From positions 186,001 through 250,000 of the forward strand of contig NZ_JAERQK010000001.1 in assembly GCF_017912535.1 (NCBI RefSeq): a stretch of 64,000 nt of DNA, given 5' to 3'. The notes below the pieces were generated by a model. That model saw only the letters and a list, made by a program, of their open reading frames with translations, made no database searches and was not told where the DNA came from. The position numbers and the translations under genes were made by a program. Below, in pieces: positions 44,483-53,046 of this stretch. Numbering within the stretch: the first letter of the stretch is position 1; every line of letters begins with the position of its first letter. The DNA is from Motiliproteus sediminis. Its GTDB lineage: Bacteria > Pseudomonadota > Gammaproteobacteria > Pseudomonadales > Balneatricaceae.

Positions 44483-46111
44483 GTGACGGACACCAAAGAT
44501 CCAATGGTCCCGGACGGCGAAGTGAACCCGATCGACACCGACTATCAGGTGGGGCAGGATAACGTGGTGGTGAATGTCGGCCCGTTCGGGCTCGATATCC
44601 ATAACCGCGTATTCGCCATCTCGGCCCTCGGCATCATCGCCTTCGTGGTGTTGACCCTGGCATTCCACAATCAGGTCGAACCCATGTTTCAGGGGTTACG
44701 CGGCTGGTTAACCTCCAATCTTGACTGGTTCTTTCTGGGGGCCGGTAACATCTTCGTGCTGGTCTGTCTCGGGGTTGCATTTTCGCCGCTGGGACGGGTT
44801 CGTCTCGGAGGCACCGAAGCTACCCCGGATTACTCCTATCTGGGCTGGTTCTCAATGCTGTTCGCTGCCGGGATGGGAATCGGGTTGATGTTTTTCGGCG
44901 TGTCCGAGCCGCTGTCGCACTTCAGCAGCTCACTGGGAGGTACCAGCGTTGAAAACGGCGTGCGTACCGACTGGGCGCCGCTGGCAGCGGCCGCGGGTGA
45001 TACCCAAGCCGCCGCGAGTCTGGGGATGGCGGCCACCATCTTCCACTGGGGGCTGCACCCTTGGGCAATCTACGCGGTGCTGGCGCTGGGGTTAGCGCTT
45101 TTTTCCTTTAACAAGGGGTTGCCCCTGACCATGCGCTCGGTGTTTTACCCGCTGCTGGGTGAGCGTGTGTGGGGCTGGCCCGGCCACGTGATCGATATTC
45201 TGGCGGTGCTGGCGACCCTGTTCGGGCTAGCCACCTCCCTCGGTTTTGGTGCCTCGCAGGCTTCGGCAGGGCTGAATTACCTGTTTGGCATACCGGAAGG
45301 AAACACCACCCAAATCGTGCTGGTGGTGCTGATTACCGCCATCGCGCTGTTGTCGGTGTTGGCGGGTCTCGACGCCGGGGTCAAGCGGCTGTCCGAAATC
45401 AATATGGTGTTGGCGGCGTTGCTGCTGGTGTTTGTGGTGGTCGTGGGGCCGACGTTGGCGATCATGACCGGTTTCTTCAGTAATCTGGGTAGCTACCTCA
45501 CCCATCTGCCGGCGTTGTCAAATCCGTTCGGCCGTGAAGACGTTAACTTCTCCCAGGGGTGGACCGCGTTCTACTGGGCCTGGTGGATCTCCTGGTCACC
45601 CTTTGTCGGGATGTTTATCGCCCGGGTATCCCGGGGACGTTCAGTACGCGAGTTTATCGTGTCGGTGCTGCTGGTGCCCTCGCTGGCCTGTGTGCTGTGG
45701 ATGAGCGTATTTGGTGGCACCGCCATCAGTCAGGTAGTCAATGAGGGCTATACCGCAGTGACCGAAGCCGCACTGCCGTTGCAGCTGTTCACCATGCTGG
45801 ATGTGTTACCGCTGGCGCAGATCACTTCGTTTATCGCCATTATCCTGGTAGTGGTGTTCTTTATTACCTCGTCGGACTCGGGTTCGCTGGTGATCGACGT
45901 AATCGCCGCCGGTGGTAAAGTGGATGCACCCACGCCGCAGCGCGTGTTCTGGTGCACCTTTGAAGGATTGGTAGCGATCGCGCTGATTCTTGGTGGTGGA
46001 CTGGTGGCGCTGCAGGCGATGGCCGTATCCACCGGTTTCCCCTTCACCCTGGTGCTGTTGATGTCCTGTGTGGCGCTGATCAAGGGGTTGGCGTCGGAAC
46101 CGCGCAGCTGA
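44483..46111 (+). CDS. BCCT-family transporter
   Basis: 542 residues with about twelve TM helices. The betaine/carnitine/choline transporter signature is present: WSMLFAAGMGIGLMFFGV-like (GWFSMLFAAGMGIGLMFF), TIFHWGLHPWAIY, and the aromatic box WISWSPFVGMFIARVSRGRS. It imports a quaternary ammonium compound or similar osmolyte coupled to sodium or protons. The GTG start at 44483 has AAGGAG 7 nt upstream; an ATG frame from 44330 lacks one. Typical of halophilic or marine bacteria. Two strong hairpins follow. Confidence 0.92.
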   Translation: MTDTKDPMVPDGEVNPIDTDYQVGQDNVVVNVGPFGLDIHNRVFAISALGIIAFVVLTLAFHNQVEPMFQGLRGWLTSNLDWFFLGAGNIFVLVCLGVAFSPLGRVRLGGTEATPDYSYLGWFSMLFAAGMGIGLMFFGVSEPLSHFSSSLGGTSVENGVRTDWAPLAAAAGDTQAAASLGMAATIFHWGLHPWAIYAVLALGLALFSFNKGLPLTMRSVFYPLLGERVWGWPGHVIDILAVLATLFGLATSLGFGASQASAGLNYLFGIPEGNTTQIVLVVLITAIALLSVLAGLDAGVKRLSEINMVLAALLLVFVVVVGPTLAIMTGFFSNLGSYLTHLPALSNPFGREDVNFSQGWTAFYWAWWISWSPFVGMFIARVSRGRSVREFIVSVLLVPSLACVLWMSVFGGTAISQVVNEGYTAVTEAALPLQLFTMLDVLPLAQITSFIAIILVVVFFITSSDSGSLVIDVIAAGGKVDAPTPQRVFWCTFEGLVAIALILGGGLVALQAMAVSTGFPFTLVLLMSCVALIKGLASEPRS

Positions 46112-46118
46112 GCGCCGG

Positions 46119-46149
46119 GCCGGTGGCGGCTTCTGTTGCCGCCACCGGC
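46119..46149 (+). terminator. 12-bp stem-loop after the BCCT gene
   Basis: Arms GCCGGTGGCGGC and GCCGCCACCGGC pair perfectly around a 7-nt loop, 7 nt past the stop. No T-run, so possibly a weak terminator or a 3' stem. Confidence 0.55.
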
Positions 46150-46175
46150 TGAGTTACCATAAACAGGGTAGCCTG

Positions 46176-46198
46176 ACGCCCGGCAATGCGCCGGGCGT
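46176..46198 (+). terminator. 9-bp stem-loop upstream of the DUF294 gene
   Basis: Arms ACGCCCGGC and GCCGGGCGT with a 5-nt loop, followed by TATTGAC. It may end the BCCT transcript or lie in the leader of the next gene. Confidence 0.55.
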
Positions 46199-46227
46199 TA
46201 TTGACTCTGCTTCGAGATCGGATCCTT

Positions 46228-48090
46228 ATGCAGCCAGAGCATCACGAGTTTCTCGACTTCTTGCGCCGTCACCCGCCGTTTGACCAACTGCCGGATGACA
46301 GTCTTGAGCAGGCGGTGTCGACCCTCGACGTGGCCTATTTCAAAGCGGGTACCCCGATTCTCGACTTTGGCGCCCCGGTTGATGCGCTGTACATCATTCG
46401 CAGTGGTGCGGTGGAGGTGTTGCGCCGTAGCGGCGAACTCTATAACCGCCTGAGTGAGGGGGGGATCTTTGGTGAATTTGGTCTGCTGCGTGCGGGCAAG
46501 GTGCGCTTTCCCGTGCGTGCGCTGGAAGACACCCTGGTTTACCTGTTACCGGCGGCGGAGTTTCTGCGCCTGTTCGAACAGCACGATTACTTCGCGGATT
46601 TTGTTGAGGTCGAGGACCGTACCCGACTGCGCCAGGCGGTAGCCCGGCGTGAAGACGCCAACGACCTGCTCAGCGCGCCGGTGCAGTCGCTGCTACACCG
46701 GGCGCCGCTGCTGGTGGCTCCTGATACGGCCGCTCAGGCCGTAGCACTGCAGATGTCGGCGGAGGTGGTATCGGCGGCACTGGTGGTGGATGGCGCTAGC
46801 GGGCGGATGCAGGGGATTGTTACCGATCGTGATATTCGTGACCGCCTGGTGTGTGAGGGGCTGGCGTACGACTCACCGGTGACCGCCATCATGACCCCGG
46901 ATCCGATCTGTGCCGACAGCGATCAGCTGGTGTTTGAAGCGATGCTGACTATGCTCAAGGCCAATGTCCATCATCTGCCAGTGATGCGTAAGAACCAGCC
47001 GCAAGGGGTCGTGGAGCTGGCCGATATCATCCGCCACGAATCGCAGAACAGTCTGTTTCTGGTTAACAGTATTCATCGCCAGCAGAGTGCCGAGGAGCTT
47101 GCGGCGTTACTGCCTGATGTACAGGCCTGCTTTCAACGGATGGTTAATGAGGATGCCAATTCCCACATGATCGGTACCGCGTTGGCGGTGATCGGCAGGA
47201 GTTTCAAGCAGCGCCTGCTGGAACTGGCCGAAGAGCGTCTGGGGCCGCCTCCGGTACCTTACTGCTTTGTCGCTCTGGGCTCCATGGCAAGGGATGATCA
47301 GACGCTGGTCACGGACCAGGATAATGCCATGATTCTTGACGATAGCTTTGAGCCGGCGCTGCACGATGGCTACTTCAGTCGTCTGGCGGCCTTTGTCAGC
47401 GACGGCCTGAACCAGTGTGGCTACCCCTACTGCAGCGGCGGCATCATGGCGACCAATCCAGAGTGGCGCAAGAGGCTCAGTGACTGGCGCCTTACTTTTA
47501 CCCAGTGGATCGAGCAGCCGACGCCCCAGTTTCTGCTCAACAGTTCGGTCTTCTTTGACCTGAACGGGGTCTGGGGAGAACTGCGTTGGGCTGAAGACCT
47601 CTACGACATGATCGTCAGCAAAGCGGGCCAGCACCCGCGTTTTCTGGCCTGTATGGCACGTAATGCGGTGCTGCGGACGCCTCCGCTGGGCTTTTTCAAG
47701 GACTTCGTGATGGAGACCGACGGCCGCCACAGCAACTCCATCAATATCAAACGGCGCGGCACCGCACCGCTGAATGACCTGATCCGGGTCCATGCGCTGG
47801 CGGTCGGCTCCACGTCGCTGAACGCGTTTTCGCGTCTCCATGATGTGATTGACGCGGGCATTCTGCCCCCCGGGCGCGGCCAGGATCTGCGCGACGCGCT
47901 GGAGTTTATCGCCATGGTGCGCATTCGCCACCAGGCGCTGGATCTTGATACCGGACAGGAACCGGATAATAACGTCGAACCCGAAAACCTGTCGGAGTTC
48001 GAGCGTAAACATCTCAAGGATGCCTTCCAGATTCTGAGTAACGCGCAAAAGTTTCTGACCTACCGCTACACACCGAACCGCGCGGGCTGA
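46228..48090 (+). CDS. cNMP-binding/CBS/DUF294 nucleotidyltransferase
   Basis: 620 residues. A cNMP-binding domain (about 20-130, LYNRLSEGGIFGEFGLLRAG), a CBS pair (about 155-285, GIVTDRDIRDRLV), then a DUF294 putative nucleotidyltransferase (FVALGSMARDDQTLVTDQDN, with the GS and Asp motifs of the pol-beta fold) and DUF294_C. A signalling protein that probably modifies a partner when a nucleotide binds. Start at 46228; the frame opens earlier at 46186. An exonuclease follows after 3 nt, a pairing seen often. Confidence 0.9.
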   Translation: MQPEHHEFLDFLRRHPPFDQLPDDSLEQAVSTLDVAYFKAGTPILDFGAPVDALYIIRSGAVEVLRRSGELYNRLSEGGIFGEFGLLRAGKVRFPVRALEDTLVYLLPAAEFLRLFEQHDYFADFVEVEDRTRLRQAVARREDANDLLSAPVQSLLHRAPLLVAPDTAAQAVALQMSAEVVSAALVVDGASGRMQGIVTDRDIRDRLVCEGLAYDSPVTAIMTPDPICADSDQLVFEAMLTMLKANVHHLPVMRKNQPQGVVELADIIRHESQNSLFLVNSIHRQQSAEELAALLPDVQACFQRMVNEDANSHMIGTALAVIGRSFKQRLLELAEERLGPPPVPYCFVALGSMARDDQTLVTDQDNAMILDDSFEPALHDGYFSRLAAFVSDGLNQCGYPYCSGGIMATNPEWRKRLSDWRLTFTQWIEQPTPQFLLNSSVFFDLNGVWGELRWAEDLYDMIVSKAGQHPRFLACMARNAVLRTPPLGFFKDFVMETDGRHSNSINIKRRGTAPLNDLIRVHALAVGSTSLNAFSRLHDVIDAGILPPGRGQDLRDALEFIAMVRIRHQALDLDTGQEPDNNVEPENLSEFERKHLKDAFQILSNAQKFLTYRYTPNRAG

Positions 48091-48093
48091 CCG

Positions 48094-48831
48094 ATGTTGT
48101 TCCTGCCGCCCGAGCCTCAACCTAACTCCCGTGAGCCTGAGCGGGTCGACTGGCCCGCTCGCTTCCGGGATCTGGCCGTGCAGGCAAGGGATCCACGTCT
48201 GCGTGCGTTCTATGGCGCCGGCGTGGTGGCGCTGGATACGCCGATCGCCGAGGTACCGCTCGTGGCGCTGGATTTTGAGACGACCGGGCTTGATCCCGCG
48301 CGGGACGGCATCGTCAGTATCGGCCTGGTGCCCTTCAGCCTCGAACGTATTTGCAGTTCGGCGGCCCGGCACTGGGTGGTCAAACCGCGCAGCGTGCTGC
48401 GCGAGGAGTCAGTGGTGGTGCATGGCATCACCCACGCTGATCTGGCACGGGCTCCTGACCTCAACGCGCTGTTACAGCCGCTGCTGGAAGCGCTGGCAGG
48501 GCGTGTGGTGGTGGTACACCACCGGGAGATTGAACGTCGCTTCCTCGACGCGGCCCTGCGGGTAAGGCTGGGCGAGGGGATCGAACTGCCGGTGATTGAC
48601 ACCATGGAGCTGGAATCACGCTGGCACCGGCGCAACACCAGCCTGCTGAATCGCCTGCTGGGCCGGCGGCCGCCGTCGATTCGCCTGGCCGACAGCCGCC
48701 AGCGTTACCGGTTGCCGCACTATCACCAGCACTGTGCGTTAACCGATGCCCAGGCCACCGCCGAGCTGTTGCTGGCACAGCTTGGGCATCACTTCAGTCC
48801 GGACACGCCGCTGGTGGAGTTGTGCTGTTGA
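48094..48831 (+). CDS. DnaQ-like 3'-5' exonuclease
   Basis: 245 residues. Exonuclease motifs ExoI (LVALDFETTGLDP), ExoII (HHREIERRFLDAAL) and ExoIII (HCALTDAQATAELL) are intact, so it should degrade single-stranded DNA or RNA in the 3'-5' direction. It follows the DUF294 protein with 3 nt between, which fits the conserved DUF294/exonuclease couple. Confidence 0.9.
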   Translation: MLFLPPEPQPNSREPERVDWPARFRDLAVQARDPRLRAFYGAGVVALDTPIAEVPLVALDFETTGLDPARDGIVSIGLVPFSLERICSSAARHWVVKPRSVLREESVVVHGITHADLARAPDLNALLQPLLEALAGRVVVVHHREIERRFLDAALRVRLGEGIELPVIDTMELESRWHRRNTSLLNRLLGRRPPSIRLADSRQRYRLPHYHQHCALTDAQATAELLLAQLGHHFSPDTPLVELCC

Positions 48832-48854
48832 GTATGCGGAACCCTGATGGTGTC

Positions 48855-49298
48855 TCAGTTTGACAGCCAGATGGCCGCCAACAGATGGCAGACCAGCACC
48901 ATTCCGGTGAGTCCGATACGCATGGTCCAGTACCAACTGGGGTAGAGCAACATCCACAGTTGCACCGACTCCGAGATCAACAACAGTGCGAATCCGGCCG
49001 CAAGAACCAGCAAGGACCAGGGCTCGGGCAGCAGTGAGCCCATGAACGCCAGCAGCGATAGCAGAATGGCGGTGGCCAGGCCCTGCCTGGAGTGCCTCTG
49101 CTGGCCCAGCACTGAGGGCAGCCAGAGCGCACCGGCCATGAACGCCAGAATAACGCTGCCGTAGCGAGTAAAACCCTCCACGACGGCCGGTTGCTGAGCT
49201 ACCGGCCACAGCGGCAGCAGGGCTCCCAGCAGTACGAAGGGGAGCACCCCAAGCCCGCCATAGAAGCGAGCACGCAGCTCTACCGTGCGCTTTTCCAT
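48855..49298 (-). CDS. DUF3429 family membrane protein
   Basis: 147 residues with five hydrophobic helices (YGGLGVLPFVLLGALLPLW and following) and the motifs GFTRYGSVILAFMAGALWLP and YPSWYWTMRIGLT of DUF3429. Unknown function. GGAGAAAC precedes the ATG. It is convergent with the exonuclease. Confidence 0.85.
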   Translation of the reverse strand: MEKRTVELRARFYGGLGVLPFVLLGALLPLWPVAQQPAVVEGFTRYGSVILAFMAGALWLPSVLGQQRHSRQGLATAILLSLLAFMGSLLPEPWSLLVLAAGFALLLISESVQLWMLLYPSWYWTMRIGLTGMVLVCHLLAAIWLSN

Positions 49299-49466
49299 AA
49301 AGTTTCTCCGCTTAGAAGCCGATGTTGATTACTACGGGCTGCGCGGTTGGTTGGATCAGTTGACCCGGAACCGGCTCGGCACACTGAAGTCTCTGTTTTA
49401 AGTGTTGGTAAAACTCGTCAAGTGGACGCAGGTGTTGGGCGCTGAAGATTGCAGAACAGGGATTGG

Positions 49467-49871
49467 ATGATGTCGAAGCAGCAGATATTGCGCGGCTGGT
49501 TAGCGGTACTGGTGCTGCTGTTGGCCGGTTGTTCCGCATCGCCCAGAATGCCGAAGGGTGAGCTGGTGGGGCCTTTTATCCTCAGTGCCGCCGAGGTCGA
49601 GCAGGTGATCGTGGCGGCGGTTCGACAGGGCTGGCCGGAGGCGGAACTGAAGCGTGTTAACGGCGAGCCTCTCAGCTATCAATTTACCGTTTGGCGCCTC
49701 GCGGATGCCGATACCCTGCGGGTAGAAGCCGCGCCGGATCAGCAGGGGCGCTACGCCATTCGCGTGGCCAACCTACGCTATAGCTCTGAATTAAGCGACC
49801 CCACCCGCGAAAAACTGGTGGGCCTGATCGTAAAAGAAGCACGCCGGAGGAGCGATCAACCCGGCGGGTAA
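49467..49871 (+). CDS. Small lipoprotein of unknown function
   Basis: 134 residues. A lipoprotein signal (GWLAVLVLLLAGCSASPR, lipobox LAGC) is followed by an 100-residue soluble domain (LVGPFILSAAEVEQVIVAAV, then LRVEAAPDQQGRYAIRVANL). I do not recognise the family. Two ATGs in tandem at 49467 and 49470. Confidence 0.75.
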   Translation: MMSKQQILRGWLAVLVLLLAGCSASPRMPKGELVGPFILSAAEVEQVIVAAVRQGWPEAELKRVNGEPLSYQFTVWRLADADTLRVEAAPDQQGRYAIRVANLRYSSELSDPTREKLVGLIVKEARRRSDQPGG

Positions 49872-50006
49872 GGGATTGCAAAGGTTTAGCAAACATTGGT
49901 TTTCAGGCCAATGCGAGAGCCGAAATAACAGTCATATCCCAGAGTTGTGCCAACGCTGAGGGGATTAAGGACAGGTATGGATAGCGCTCTTTCCGCCCCG
50001 TCGCCG

Positions 50007-50390
50007 TTATTGTTCGGCAATGCTGCAGCTCCCGTCACACTGGCCATAAAGGCGTCGGTAGCGGCGCCGGGCCCAGTAGCCATAGCAACGCGTCGCCACG
50101 GGGTATACGCCGGGCCATAGCAGTGGCCGCCATAACCAGCCCCAGCGGGTATGTTGCCAGGCGGCGACATTGGCAGCGAGTCCCACCAGCCACTGGCCGT
50201 TACTGCGTCGCAGATGCAGGTTACGCAGCAGTTGGTCTCGTTGCAGCCCTGGGGCGGGGTCGTCGCTGCTGACTAGCTGATGGATGTCCACCAGTTGCAG
50301 CTGCGGATCGCAAAGGCGAGCCAACTGGCTGATTTCCCGGCGGCACAAGGGGCAACGGCCATCGTAGTAAAGATGCTCAAGCTCAGTCAC
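50007..50390 (-). CDS. DCC-family thiol-disulfide oxidoreductase (DUF393)
   Basis: 127 residues. The redox pair DGRCPLCRREI (CxxC at the N-terminus of a thioredoxin-like fold) defines the family. A hydrophobic, aromatic-rich middle (WWRP-like WLWRPLLWPGVYPVA) follows. Start overlaps the end of the gene at 50383 by 8 nt. Substrate unknown. Confidence 0.9.
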   Translation of the reverse strand: MTELEHLYYDGRCPLCRREISQLARLCDPQLQLVDIHQLVSSDDPAPGLQRDQLLRNLHLRRSNGQWLVGLAANVAAWQHTRWGWLWRPLLWPGVYPVATRCYGYWARRRYRRLYGQCDGSCSIAEQ

Positions 50391-50868
50391 AGGTCAGCTC
50401 CGCAGCATGCCACCACGCGGGAGCCGGTGAGTGGTTCCAGATGGCGAACCGGGCCTTGTCGGCCAGGTAAAAACGACGGTATGCGGCAACGGCGTCACCT
50501 GCAACGCGATACTGTTCCGGCATCGCCTGGGCAAAGGGGGTCAGCCCCCGCTCTGGCAAACTGCAGCGCTCGATCTGGCGCAGCGGCGCCATTGAAGCGT
50601 GATCTCGCGGGCGTGCGTAGCGGCGGCAGAATTCCCGGTTAAGCGCCGTGGCCAGTTCCGCCAGCCAGAGATAGTTCGACAACGACTCTCCGGCCCAGCG
50701 GACACAGGGGTGATGGACATGAGTCGGCTTGTAGGGGGCGGACTCGCCGTTGAGATAGCGAACGGTGGACAGGATCTGCACGCTTTCGAGGATCATCTTG
50801 CTGACGTGCTGATCGCAGTGGTCGGCGGCGCAGCGTTCGATATCCGCGTCGAGTACAAAAATGTTCAT
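50383..50868 (-). CDS. Conserved hypothetical protein, DNA-glycosylase-like in sequence style
   Basis: 161 residues beginning MNIFVLDADIERCAADHCDQ and HVSKMILESVQILSTV. This opening, with repeated Cys and His, marks a family of bacterial and phage proteins of uncertain function; the Cys/His pairs may bind a metal. The start at 50868 has TTGGAGCG upstream. Two-gene unit with the DCC protein. Confidence 0.7.
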   Translation of the reverse strand: MNIFVLDADIERCAADHCDQHVSKMILESVQILSTVRYLNGESAPYKPTHVHHPCVRWAGESLSNYLWLAELATALNREFCRRYARPRDHASMAPLRQIERCSLPERGLTPFAQAMPEQYRVAGDAVAAYRRFYLADKARFAIWNHSPAPAWWHAAELTCD

Positions 50869-51014
50869 CGCTCCAACCCCGGTTTCGTGATCTTCCCAGC
50901 CATATGGTCTGGCTACATCTTCATATACGGAACGCAGTCGGATTTGGAGCAGTGCGGGGCGATTGTGGGCGGGCAGCGAAAAGTTCGCCCGTGCAGGCAC
51001 GGGCGATGCGCGGC

Positions 51015-51371
51015 TTAGTACTCGATGGTGACGTCTTCGTCGCGCAGGATCAGCTGGCACGCCAGCCGATGGGGTGGAGGCAGGTCATCTGTGTAGGTCT
51101 TTTCTATCTCGGCACGCTTGAGCTTACCGATCTCCACCAGCGTCTGGCGTTCCTTGTCTGTCAGGTGGCCCCCTTTGGGGGCTTTGTCACCCTGAACGGT
51201 TACATCGACACAGCAGGTGCCGCAGTTACCGTCTTCACAGTCAAAGGCGATCGGCACATCGTTCTTTTGTGCCAGTTTCAGTACGGTCTCCGTGTGGCTT
51301 CCTGCGACCGCGTAGGTCACTTTCTGTTCACCCTTCTTACCGCTTTTTGCGCGAAAAGTTACGACAGGCAT
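51015..51371 (-). CDS. FeSII/Shethna-type protective 2Fe-2S ferredoxin
   Basis: 118 residues, a plant-type [2Fe-2S] ferredoxin with cysteine motif DCEDGNCGTCCVDV and a fourth Cys in HRLACQLILRDEDVTIEY. The match extends to the Azotobacter FeSII-specific block LTDKERQTLVEIGKL and DLPPPHRLACQ. FeSII binds nitrogenase under oxygen stress and holds it in a protected inactive complex. A fourth-position extra Cys (CC) occurs in the binding loop. A sigma-54-like promoter lies 58 nt upstream. No mate gene shares the operon. Identity is strong by motif; protective function is inferred. Confidence 0.88.
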   Translation of the reverse strand: MPVVTFRAKSGKKGEQKVTYAVAGSHTETVLKLAQKNDVPIAFDCEDGNCGTCCVDVTVQGDKAPKGGHLTDKERQTLVEIGKLKRAEIEKTYTDDLPPPHRLACQLILRDEDVTIEY

Positions 51372-51428
51372 AACGTTCTCCTTGGTTGCTCTAACCACGA
51401 CGGCAAAGTGCCGCCGGAGCTTCTGATT

Positions 51429-51443
51429 GCAAGGGTTGCGCCA
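51429..51443 (-). promoter_or_regulatory. Sigma-54 promoter of the FeSII gene
   Basis: On the minus strand TGGCGCAACCCTTGC fits TGGCRC-N5-TTGC. No perfect NifA site was found; a TGT-N10-ACC at 51516-51531 is the nearest candidate. Confidence 0.7.
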
Positions 51444-51598
51444 CGTATAAGTCGTTGTTTTTATTAAATGGTTACAGGTTGTCTTTGTCGTGCTAATGCC
51501 AATCACCACAACCTTTGTCGGTATTACGACCTGGTTTACCCCCGAGTTGGATAAGTTTTTGCAGTGCAATACCCAGTGCCAATCGAGGAGAGCAGCTA

Positions 51599-52465
51599 AT
51601 GGTTAGATTCGATCAATTGAAAGAGGGACTTGTCAGTGGTGAGCTGGTGCCGGTACTTGGCGCCGGTGCCCTGCAGGGGGCCGTTGACCCGTCCACTCAG
51701 GAACCAATGCCTGCCGACAGCCGCAGCTTGATCTTGGCGATGAACGGCGGTCGTGAAATGATGCCGCGGTTGATGTATGAGTTTTCCCGTGCCGCCCAGC
51801 ATCTGGAGCAGCGGCGAGGGCAGGCGGCGGTTACCCGATTCCTGACCCAGCTGTACGGGCGCCGCTGGACGCGCAGCCCTTTACATCAGGCGCTGGCCGA
51901 CCTGGCGCCGCACTGGGTGGTCGACCTCAACCGTGACAGCCAACTGCTGGAGAGCTATGCCGGTCAGCCCCATCTTTTGATCAAGGGGGTGTCGCGGATT
52001 ATGGAGAAAGCTAAACGATTTCAGCTGTTTAAATATGACGGCCAGACCTACGCTGCGATCGATGAGGCGGCGGCGGATGCCTCGCTGCCTATCCTGTTCA
52101 AGCCCCTGGGTTGCTGCCAGCCGGAGCCCGGTTTTATCGCTTCCGACGCCGACTTCGTCGATTACCTGACCGAACTGATGGGGGGATTTGCCATTCCCTC
52201 GTTTCTCAAGCAGTACCGCCCCGGTCGGCAATATCTGCTGCTGGGGGTTCCTTTGAGTCGCGATACCGAACGCATGCTAGTGACCGAAATCAGCTACGGC
52301 GCATCGGAGCCGCGCGGCTGGGTATTCCTGCCGGAAGCGACCGCCAAGGAGCAGCGTTTCTGCGCGCGCATGGGGCTGCAGATCATTGATCGGCCGCTGG
52401 CGGAGTTTACCGCTTACCTGCTGGGTGGTGGTGAGAACGGTTCTCAGTCCATGTCGGCAATGTAA
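51599..52465 (+). CDS. SIR2-like protein in the nif region
   Basis: 288 residues of the SIR2-like NAD-binding fold. VLGAGA at 19-24 is the glycine loop, VVDLNRDSQLL holds the conserved Asn (111), DFVDYL is a typical acidic segment, and YLLLGVPLSRDTERM is the late strand motif. In the position of the catalytic His (KLHG in active NADases) it has KPLG at 168-171, so hydrolysis of NAD+ is unlikely. Start at 51599 with GAGGAG upstream. It is divergent from FeSII and ends about 30 nt before the NifA site of iscA. It may sense NAD(H) or ADP-ribose, which would suit a nif region with DraT; this is inference. Confidence 0.75.
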   Translation: MVRFDQLKEGLVSGELVPVLGAGALQGAVDPSTQEPMPADSRSLILAMNGGREMMPRLMYEFSRAAQHLEQRRGQAAVTRFLTQLYGRRWTRSPLHQALADLAPHWVVDLNRDSQLLESYAGQPHLLIKGVSRIMEKAKRFQLFKYDGQTYAAIDEAAADASLPILFKPLGCCQPEPGFIASDADFVDYLTELMGGFAIPSFLKQYRPGRQYLLLGVPLSRDTERMLVTEISYGASEPRGWVFLPEATAKEQRFCARMGLQIIDRPLAEFTAYLLGGGENGSQSMSAM

Positions 52466-52495
52466 CAAAGCGCGGTCCGGGGGACAGCGGTTGAT

Positions 52496-52511
52496 TGTCG
52501 CCAATGGTACA
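52496..52511 (+). promoter_or_regulatory. NifA upstream activator site of the iscA-nifUSV operon
   Basis: Perfect TGT-N10-ACA (TGTCGCCAATGGTACA), about 75 nt before the -24 element. A loose IHF-like motif (TAACAAGCCTTTT at 52542-52554) lies between them. Confidence 0.88.
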
Positions 52512-52585
52512 AAAAACACCTGTGCAGCTGTGCTGCTGCGGTAACAAGCCTTTTATTAACAACGTGTTGTGTAGATTGATCCGCG

Positions 52586-52600
52586 TGGCATAGCCCTTGC
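52586..52600 (+). promoter_or_regulatory. Sigma-54 promoter of the iscA-nifUSV operon
   Basis: TGGCATAGCCCTTGC: -24 TGGCAT and -12 TTGC, correct spacing. 57 nt before the iscA ATG. Confidence 0.9.
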
Positions 52601-52656
52601 TCCTGTACTGGAAACAGAAAGGTTATCCGTTAACGAACAGGTACAGCGAGGGCGAC

Positions 52657-52998
52657 ATGCTGCAATTTTCCGAACAGGCGCTGGCAACGATCAACCATGC
52701 CATGCAGAGCAAACAGCCGACTCCCCGGGGATTGCGCTTGGGCGTCGTCGGCAGTCCATGCTCTGGTCTCAAGTACATTATCCGGCTCGAAGAGGGCCCG
52801 ACCAGTGACGACCAGGTGATCGAGTGCCAGGGGTTGTCGCTGTTTGTCGATCTGGACAGTGTCACCAAGCTGCAAGGCGTTCGCGTTGACTACGTGGAAC
52901 AGGAGGGGCGTCGGGGGTTTACCTTTGACAATCCGCAGATGGCTTCAGGGTGCTCGGGCTGTAACAAGGCCGCGCCGGCGCAGCCGCACTCAAATTAG
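52657..52998 (+). CDS. Nif-type IscA/HesB iron-sulfur carrier
   Basis: 113 residues of the A-type carrier fold: PRGLRLGVVGSPCSGLKYII and GRRGFTFDNPQMAS. Cluster cysteines are in GSPCSG and in SGCSGCN near the C-terminus. The usual C-terminal motif is CxC (as in CSCG), whereas here the cysteines are CxxC. It is the iscA gene that precedes nifU in Azotobacter, assisting cluster transfer. Start at 52657 with GAGGGC upstream. Confidence 0.88.
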   Translation: MLQFSEQALATINHAMQSKQPTPRGLRLGVVGSPCSGLKYIIRLEEGPTSDDQVIECQGLSLFVDLDSVTKLQGVRVDYVEQEGRRGFTFDNPQMASGCSGCNKAAPAQPHSN

Positions 52999-53046
52999 AC
53001 GATACAAACGCTTGGCCGAAGAGCCGAACAGCAGAGGGTTGGGTTT

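Noticed and set aside
47107-48372. Long open frame on the minus strand (421 codons) opposite the DUF294 and exonuclease genes
   Set aside because: It lies antisense to two well-motived genes, has no recognisable family and is the typical product of GC-rich codon bias.
49312-49539. 75-codon minus-strand frame ending just before the DUF3429 start
   Set aside because: Its first half is antisense to the lipoprotein gene and it has no ribosome site. The last part looks protein-like, so a gene remnant remains possible, but I cannot support it.
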